Shown here in pieces: positions 59,320 to 64,000 of a DNA stretch of 64,000 nucleotides. Source of the stretch: Chrysopilus asiliformis (taxonomy: Eukaryota > Arthropoda > Insecta > Diptera > Rhagionidae); assembly GCA_964034945.1 (NCBI GenBank), contig OZ035962.1, positions 10,739,789 to 10,803,788 on the forward strand, in the 5' to 3' direction. Under the pieces are notes generated by a model. It ran no database searches. It was not told the origin of the DNA and worked only from the letters and a program-made list of their open reading frames with translations. The translations under genes and the position numbers were made by a program. Every line of letters begins with the position of its first letter. Positions within the stretch are counted from its first letter, which is position 1.

Positions 59320-59387
59320 TATAAATACTGGAGTGGATCCTTAGGGAAGGTATCACTTGTGAGCTCCTCTTTGCACTGTTAAGTTCA
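59320..59387 (+). promoter_or_regulatory. core promoter and 5'UTR of gene D
   Basis: TATAAATA at 59320-59327, initiator TCACTT at 59353-59358 (same 35-nt spacing) and GTTAAGTT at the same distance after the initiator as GTCAAGTT in genes B and C. GGATCCTTAGGGAAGG just before the initiator resembles CCTTAGGGACAG of gene E. Confidence 0.72.
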
Positions 59388-59410
59388 AAATCTCTCGAAA
59401 ACCAATCAAA

Positions 59411-59925
59411 ATGGTGAGTTTACAAAAATATATTACTATTTTAAATTGAATATTAAATCTTGAAATATTCTTGATGTTTTTTTTTAGAAATCATTCGTTG
59501 TTGCATTTGCAATTCTTGCCGTTGCCGCTGCTGGTATTTTGCCATCAAATGAATATTTGCCACCAGTACAAACCCAGACCCAAGGAGGACTCCCGCCAGG
59601 ATACGTTAATGTTGCATATGTTAAGTTCGGAACACGTGAACAATTAGGAGGACAGGCATTATCTCAACAAGATGAACAAGTTCTCACCCAACAACGCCTG
59701 CAATACGACCAAATTGTCAACCCAGCACCAGGCCAGCCAGGACCAGCATGGGTCGCCCACATCAAATTCGGCCCCAAGGAACAATCCCAGCAATACCCAG
59801 CTGTACCATACCAGGGACAAACCCAGCAAAACGCTGAACCAGCACCAGCTCATATTCTGACTCCCGATGGCTACAAATACAAGGCACCAGTCGATGCTTC
59901 CCGCTACCGTAGATACAGATTTTAA
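59411..59925 (+). CDS. secreted YLP/GYR protein with duplicated KFG motif, gene D
   Basis: ATG exon 59411-59413, intron 59414-59487 (GTGAGT...TTTTTTAG), exon 2 to the stop at 59923-59925; 146 residues. The signal peptide MKSFVVAFAILAVAA is followed by one SNEYLPPV motif (21-28) and, unlike its paralogs, a balanced-composition region with the near-duplicate motifs VAYVKFGTREQ (43-53) and VAHIKFGPKEQ (90-100) separated by a Gln-rich stretch. The end, AEPAPAHILTPDGYKYKAPV then DASRYRRYRF, matches genes C and E. It is probably an extracellular matrix or cuticle protein. The KFG repeats may be a binding or folding module, but no known domain is recognised. E is its closest relative here by promoter, signal peptide, C-terminus and 3'UTR. 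Confidence 0.93.
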
Positions 59926-60014
59926 GTGATCTCTAGTGTTATTTCATAGCACTGTAATTTTGGAAATATGATTGGCTTTCGATATACTGACGATGTTGAA
60001 AATTTTCGGAGAAA

Positions 60015-60040
60015 CAAAATAAATTTTATCTGCAGATAAA
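60015..60040 (+). promoter_or_regulatory. 3' end element and polyadenylation signal of gene D
   Basis: AATAAA at 60018-60023 lies in a 26-nt segment identical to the 3' end of gene E, including the 16-nt palindrome TTTATCTGCAGATAAA. The polyadenylation signal is 93 nt after the stop. Confidence 0.75.
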
Positions 60041-60165
60041 CATTTTTGTTTAATTTTTAGTTGATCTAATTGTAAACTTTCAAATATCTTAAAAATGTTA
60101 ATAGCGACATTTCAATGCTTGGTTGATTTCCAGGATTTCGATTTTTAAAGACCTCTTTCAGTCGA

Positions 60166-60757
60166 TATAAACATAACAAAAACTATAATTGCCAATCTGA
60201 CAATTATTGAAAACCCGTATGGTGATATTCGTATCAAAATTCGAACAGTTGTACCAAAATTCCACTTTGAAGTGAAACTTTCCAATAAGATTTTTTAAAA
60301 TTTATTCCAATCGGATTTTGATGTAGAATCATATCCTAAATAACTTTTGTTCTTGAACTTTTTTGATAAGATGCACCGTTTTTGAGATATTCGCAAAAAA
60401 CGTTTTCGTTCGTATGGGGGGTACCCCCCCTAATAGTCCATTTTTGCCCATGGACGAACTTTTTACGAAAAACGGATCTGCGCAAAATTTCAAGTCTCTA
60501 GCTCAATCCGTGCGCTCGCAATCCGCGCCACAGACGGACGGACAAACAGACAGACAGACAGACGGACAGACAGACGGACGGACAGACAGACAGACAGACG
60601 GACAGACAGACGGACGGACATGCTAAATTCAACTTTTTTTATCACTCTAAACATACTGGTGTAATTCATTTTTGTGTGTGATGACGGGATCTTGGCGTTA
60701 CAAACGGTAAGGCAAAGTTAATATACCCTTTGGTTTCACCAATCGGGTATAAAAAGG
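60166..60757 (+). repeat. CAGACGG family, subfamily 2, copy n
   Basis: Very similar to 28617-29189. It lacks GTATGGGAGTTTTATGT-type sequence in the first module (small deletion near 60325) and has a longer GACGGACAGACAGACAGA array (60530-60620). It lies between the convergent genes D and E. Confidence 0.85.
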
Positions 60758-60999
60758 TCCTCGATTTTTTTTAATCTGCCCGTTTGAGCTTCACCCTGTA
60801 TGACACACAAATTAGTTGCACTTTCAAAACTTGAAAAATTTTAGAGAAATTAATTCTACACTTAAGATCAGACAGCACAAAATTTGAAAAAATAGGAAAG
60901 TTACATTCGCCTCGAGCAGTTTATTTACATATAAATCCAAACGGAATTTTGATAGAAACTTCCATTGTGTCTAGTAGTACTAAAGTATGTTTTTTTACT

Positions 61000-61430
61000 T
61001 TCCTCTGCAGTAGAGGGAAAGTATTGTATTCATGACAGAGACTGACTCATGGGCAGATAGAAACTTTCTGAGCAGTGTAAAATCCGTTTCAGGTAAAATT
61101 ATGCGGATGTCCGAGCATCTGTCTCTCGGTCTGTACGCTTTACATGTCTTTAATTACTCGAGAACGACATCAGTTTTACAAAAATCGTAGTTTTTTTTTA
61201 TCAAATTTTCCTCCCATACAATCAAATTTCTCTTCCATACATTTTTTTTTTTGTAAAAAATACAGTTTTTAAAAAAATGTAAACTATTCCCTTTCATGAA
61301 AATTTCCTGCATTTTGTCTTGTAAAGGTTTTTACATGTCTTTAACGCTTCTCGAGATATTTGAAAACATATCATATTTTACATATTTCTTTCAAAACTAA
61401 ATATTGTAGAGGAAAGTTTTGTTTTGATCA
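61000..61430. repeat. tandem-module repeat, terminal part
   Basis: TTTCCTCTGCAGTAGAGGGA, ATGACAGAGACTGACTCATG, AAATCCGTTTCAGGTAAAAT and TGTCTCTCGGTCTGTACGC match the inverted end at 38060-38255. The modules with CTTTAACGCTTCTCGAGATA follow. Confidence 0.7.
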
Positions 61431-62352
61431 CATATTTTAGAATATCCGACTTCGACTCCAACTCCTAAAAGTCTAGAAGGCTAACTCCAACTCCGACGCC
61501 TTCGGCTATATGAGGATTTAAAAAAAAATTAAGTCATTTTGTGCTTGATTAGTATGACTAAAATTTCAAAATGACGTCAGTCTTTCGCTTGTTTATACTT
61601 TAAGGACTTTTGAGTCATTCTTACGGACCTTTTGACTCCAGAATCGACTTCAACGATCCCAAAAACCCACAGATAAGATTTTTTTTCGGAAAATTTAAGG
61701 AAAAACATAATCACGCTATCCTTACAGGACCTTTTCTTATCCTTACAGATTTCTTTATGTCAGAGTCGGATTCATCGGACTTATGTGTGCAAAATTTAAA
61801 GTGAATTGAAGTGGGCCAAAATTAGATGGCAAAATTTGACCCTGACAGACAAACAGACGGATACGAAGGCAAGCTAAATAAAAGCTTTTATTAAAATGAG
61901 TGGCGCTGAGTTTAAAAATTTTACTTTTTTTATTTTTGTTTTATTGTTCACAGAATATTAGACGAATTCGAAAAATATTTGATTTTGCTATGTGTTTGTT
62001 GGCCCAAAAATTGATATCAAAGTTTGGTATTAAAACTTTTAAAGCATGAATTTAGAAATGCAAACATAAATTTTCAGCGCATTTGGTCTTAAATTCAAGA
62101 ACTACCGTCAATTTTAAATTCGATTTTGTTCTGAAATTTATCGTGTCGCTCTCTATATATTTGTCTTTCTACCACCAACATAAAACCACAATTTACCATT
62201 TTAAGCTCAATTTTAAGACGATTTGTTCTTATGTGGGATTGTGCTTTAATGTAAAAGCGTTACAAATCAAAACATAAGCTCAAACGTTTGATTTTTCGCA
62301 ACGTTTTGCGACGGTTGTACAAAACAAGATAGTGTTTTTCTTTATGTGATTA
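61431..62352. other. intergenic, no gene seen
   Basis: CGACTCCAACTCC and AACTCCAACTCCGACGCC phrases at 61450-61505 are simple-repeat-like. TTTGACCCTGACAGACAAAC at about 61837 is the same tail that borders the 56724 array. No gene supported. Confidence 0.4.
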
Positions 62353-62845
62353 CAGTAGACCACGTTTAAATGAACATCAAATTTGGCAGAATTTCATGTG
62401 CATTTATCCGTGTTTTGCATTTATCCGTGTTTTACATTTATCCGTAACACGGATAAATGCACATTAATGTGCGTTTATGCGAGTAAAAGAAAAACATGCA
62501 ACTTTAATATTCCTGTAATAAACGTTTAAATTCAACAAGGCTACACAAAAACAAAGAATCTAATTAAGAATTCATTTTATCAAATTAAAATAACAATAAT
62601 ACCTTTTTTTTGTGTAATTACATTTCATTTTTGCACATGTGCATTTAAGCGTGTAAAATTTCATGTAATTTACACTATTGCGGATGTGAAATTGGTTGCA
62701 TTTAAACAAGTATTGCAATTAAGCGTGTTTCATTTAGCCGTGTATATTTATATGAAAAATGCTTGAAAATCCTCCAGGCACAAATTTTGCGTGCAATTAC
62801 ACGAGTTTTGCATTTAAGCGTGTTGCATTTAAGCGTGTTCTACTG
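62353..62845 (+). mobile_element. pogo/Tigger-like MITE
   Basis: Flanked by TA (62351-62352 and 62846-62847). The ends read CAGTAGACCACGTTTAAATG and, inverted, CAGTAGAACACGCTTAAATG, two mismatches in 20. CAGTAGA ends plus TA duplication match Tc1/mariner-superfamily pogo/Tigger elements. Subterminal arrays of GCATTTATCCGTGTTTT and GCATTTAAGCGTGTT units occupy both sides. No transposase. Length 493 bp. Confidence 0.88.
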
Positions 62846-62847
62846 TA

Positions 62848-63440
62848 TATGCAATTTTTGCCCACATTCGTTATCTAGAATAGCAAAATTTTCCGCCGGT
62901 CGCTATATAAAGAGGTCAATGAACTCGAAATTGCTGTTTGCTATACTAGAAGTTCGTTATATATGTACATAGGTATACCTTATACTGTGCGTCCACTGTA
63001 TGAATCATGCCAACAAATTTGAGAGATTAAAAGGCTAAACTAATTTAAAAAACTAAAAAAAAGGGTCGCGTATTTTTCTGAATTTTTTTGAAAATGATTT
63101 TTTTAAAAGCTGTCGAAGCCTTTTATATTCATATGCACATCGTGTATTTCCGATAAAGCTTTCACAATTTATAAAATTTTTGAAAAATCGAAGAAAACCA
63201 AAAAAAAAAATCATATTCGGACTTTCCGCAAAAATTGCCGGTTAGAATTTTTCCAATTTTACCTCAATCAATATTAAAGTATTCAAAAAAAAACATGATA
63301 CTGAATGTTAAAATTGAAAGGTTATACTGAAGAGCGAAACTGGGCTCACTTTAAAGTCTAGTGAGATTTTTTTCTGTTTAATGGAAAATTATCGAAAAAA
63401 TTGTTAAATATATTTCACCATTAATCAAAATCAAACATAA
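62848..63440. other. intergenic between MITE and gene E
   Basis: AT-rich. No gene seen. Confidence 0.4.
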
Positions 63441-63466
63441 TTTATCTGCAGATAAAATTTATTTTG
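63441..63466 (-). promoter_or_regulatory. 3' end element and polyadenylation signal of gene E
   Basis: On the minus strand, AATAAA (63463-63458) lies inside the same 26-nt segment as in gene D, with the palindrome TTTATCTGCAGATAAA. It is about 90 nt after the stop, as in D. Confidence 0.75.
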
Positions 63467-63551
63467 TTTATCCGAATATCAAAGCATTGTCAATTTTATA
63501 AAAAGCCAAATTTGTTTCCATGATCCCTACGCAATTGCAACAGAGAACCAT

Positions 63552-63928
63552 TTAATATCGGTATCTGTATCTGCGGTAGCGGGAATCATCGACTGGAGCC
63601 TTGTATTTGTAGCCATCGGCCTCAAGGACATGAGCTGGAGCTGGATCAGCAATTGGCTGGTATTGTCCTTGGTAGGCTCCTTGCTGGGACACGAATCCTT
63701 GCTGCTGGTATTGGGGTTGAATTTGTTGCTGTTCTTGTCTTTGTCCTGGCTGAGGTCCTCCTTGGTATGGCGGCAAGTACTCATTGTTTGGCAATTCAGC
63801 AGCGGCACAGGCAATAATTGCGAAGGCAACAACGAAGAATTTCTAAAAATTAGAACAAGTAAAAATTAAATAAGTGTAATATTTTAAATCACTTTAGAAA
63901 ATTTTACTGTAAATTCAAATCTCACCAT
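63552..63928 (-). CDS. small Gln-rich secreted YLP/GYR protein, gene E
   Basis: Minus strand. ATG exon at 63928-63926, intron 63925-63843 (GTGAGA...TTTTTAG), exon 2 from 63842 to the stop ending at 63552; 97 residues. The signal peptide MKFFVVAFAIIACAAA is followed by ELPNNEYLPPYQGG, a Gln-rich centre (QPQYQQQ, GQYQPIADP) and the C-terminal PAPAHVLEADGYKYKAPVDD then SRYRRYRYRY. It is the shortest member and lacks the KFG repeats of gene D, though both ends and untranslated regions resemble D. It converges with D across 3.6 kb. Same predicted role in cuticle or extracellular matrix. Confidence 0.92.
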
Positions 63929-63950
63929 TTTGATTGAGTTGGGATTTTTG

Positions 63951-64000
63951 AACTTTACTTTCTGGAGTTGAATGCAGAAGTGATGCTGTCCCTAAGGAAC
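63951..64000 (-). promoter_or_regulatory. initiator and 5'UTR of gene E
   Basis: Reading leftward from 64000: CCTTAGGGACAG, initiator TCACTT (63983-63978), then GTAAAGTT (63958-63951) at the same distance as in genes B, C and D. The TATA box, expected near 64016, is beyond the window. Confidence 0.65.

Overview
The window is AT-rich eukaryotic DNA, most likely from an insect and probably a dipteran. The evidence is short GT-AG introns, TATA/initiator promoters, AATAAA polyadenylation signals, relics of several animal transposon superfamilies, and five secreted low-complexity proteins with the YLP and GYR motifs (Pfam PF02757 and PF02756) known from Drosophila. The species cannot be named from the sequence.

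Gene content is low. Five genes encode small secreted YLP/GYR proteins, probably structural cuticle or extracellular-matrix components: A (1238-2671, first exon not found), B (46195-46940), C (53926-54527), D (59411-59925) and E (63552-63928, minus strand). B to E share one architecture. Exon 1 ends exactly at the ATG, a 71-131 bp intron follows, and exon 2 opens with the signal peptide, then YLPP motifs, then a low-complexity middle and a C-terminal DGYxYKxPV block with a basic/tyrosine tail. Their initiator/5'UTR region aligns without gaps over 33 nt, and in B, C and D the TATA box lies at the same distance upstream. D and E also share an identical 26-nt 3'UTR element. The only other convincing gene is an intronless CYTH-domain protein (10771-11310).

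The rest is repeat-dense intergenic DNA. Recognisable elements are a non-LTR reverse-transcriptase tail (15241-15536), an internally deleted mariner-like copy (30546-31085), a piggyBac-like MITE (25654-26010) next to a hAT MITE (26055-26730), two copies of a MITE with 3-bp target duplications (36868-37361 and 41352-41853), an element with a 9-bp duplication (38323-38696), a hAT copy nested in another repeat (43703-44578), a pogo/Tigger-like MITE (62353-62845) and Helitron-like 3' ends. The commonest repeat is a family of at least a dozen copies carrying a CAGACGG-type microsatellite; it serves as landing site for other elements. Long simple arrays lie at 43343-43577, 56724-57270 and 15541-15628. 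Two strong fold-backs (17483-17699 and 33927-34007) are not explained by any gene.

The biology of the window is a dispersed, partly recently duplicated family of co-designed cuticle-type genes embedded in transposon-rich DNA. No CRISPR array, bacterial operon, rRNA or intact tRNA gene was seen.
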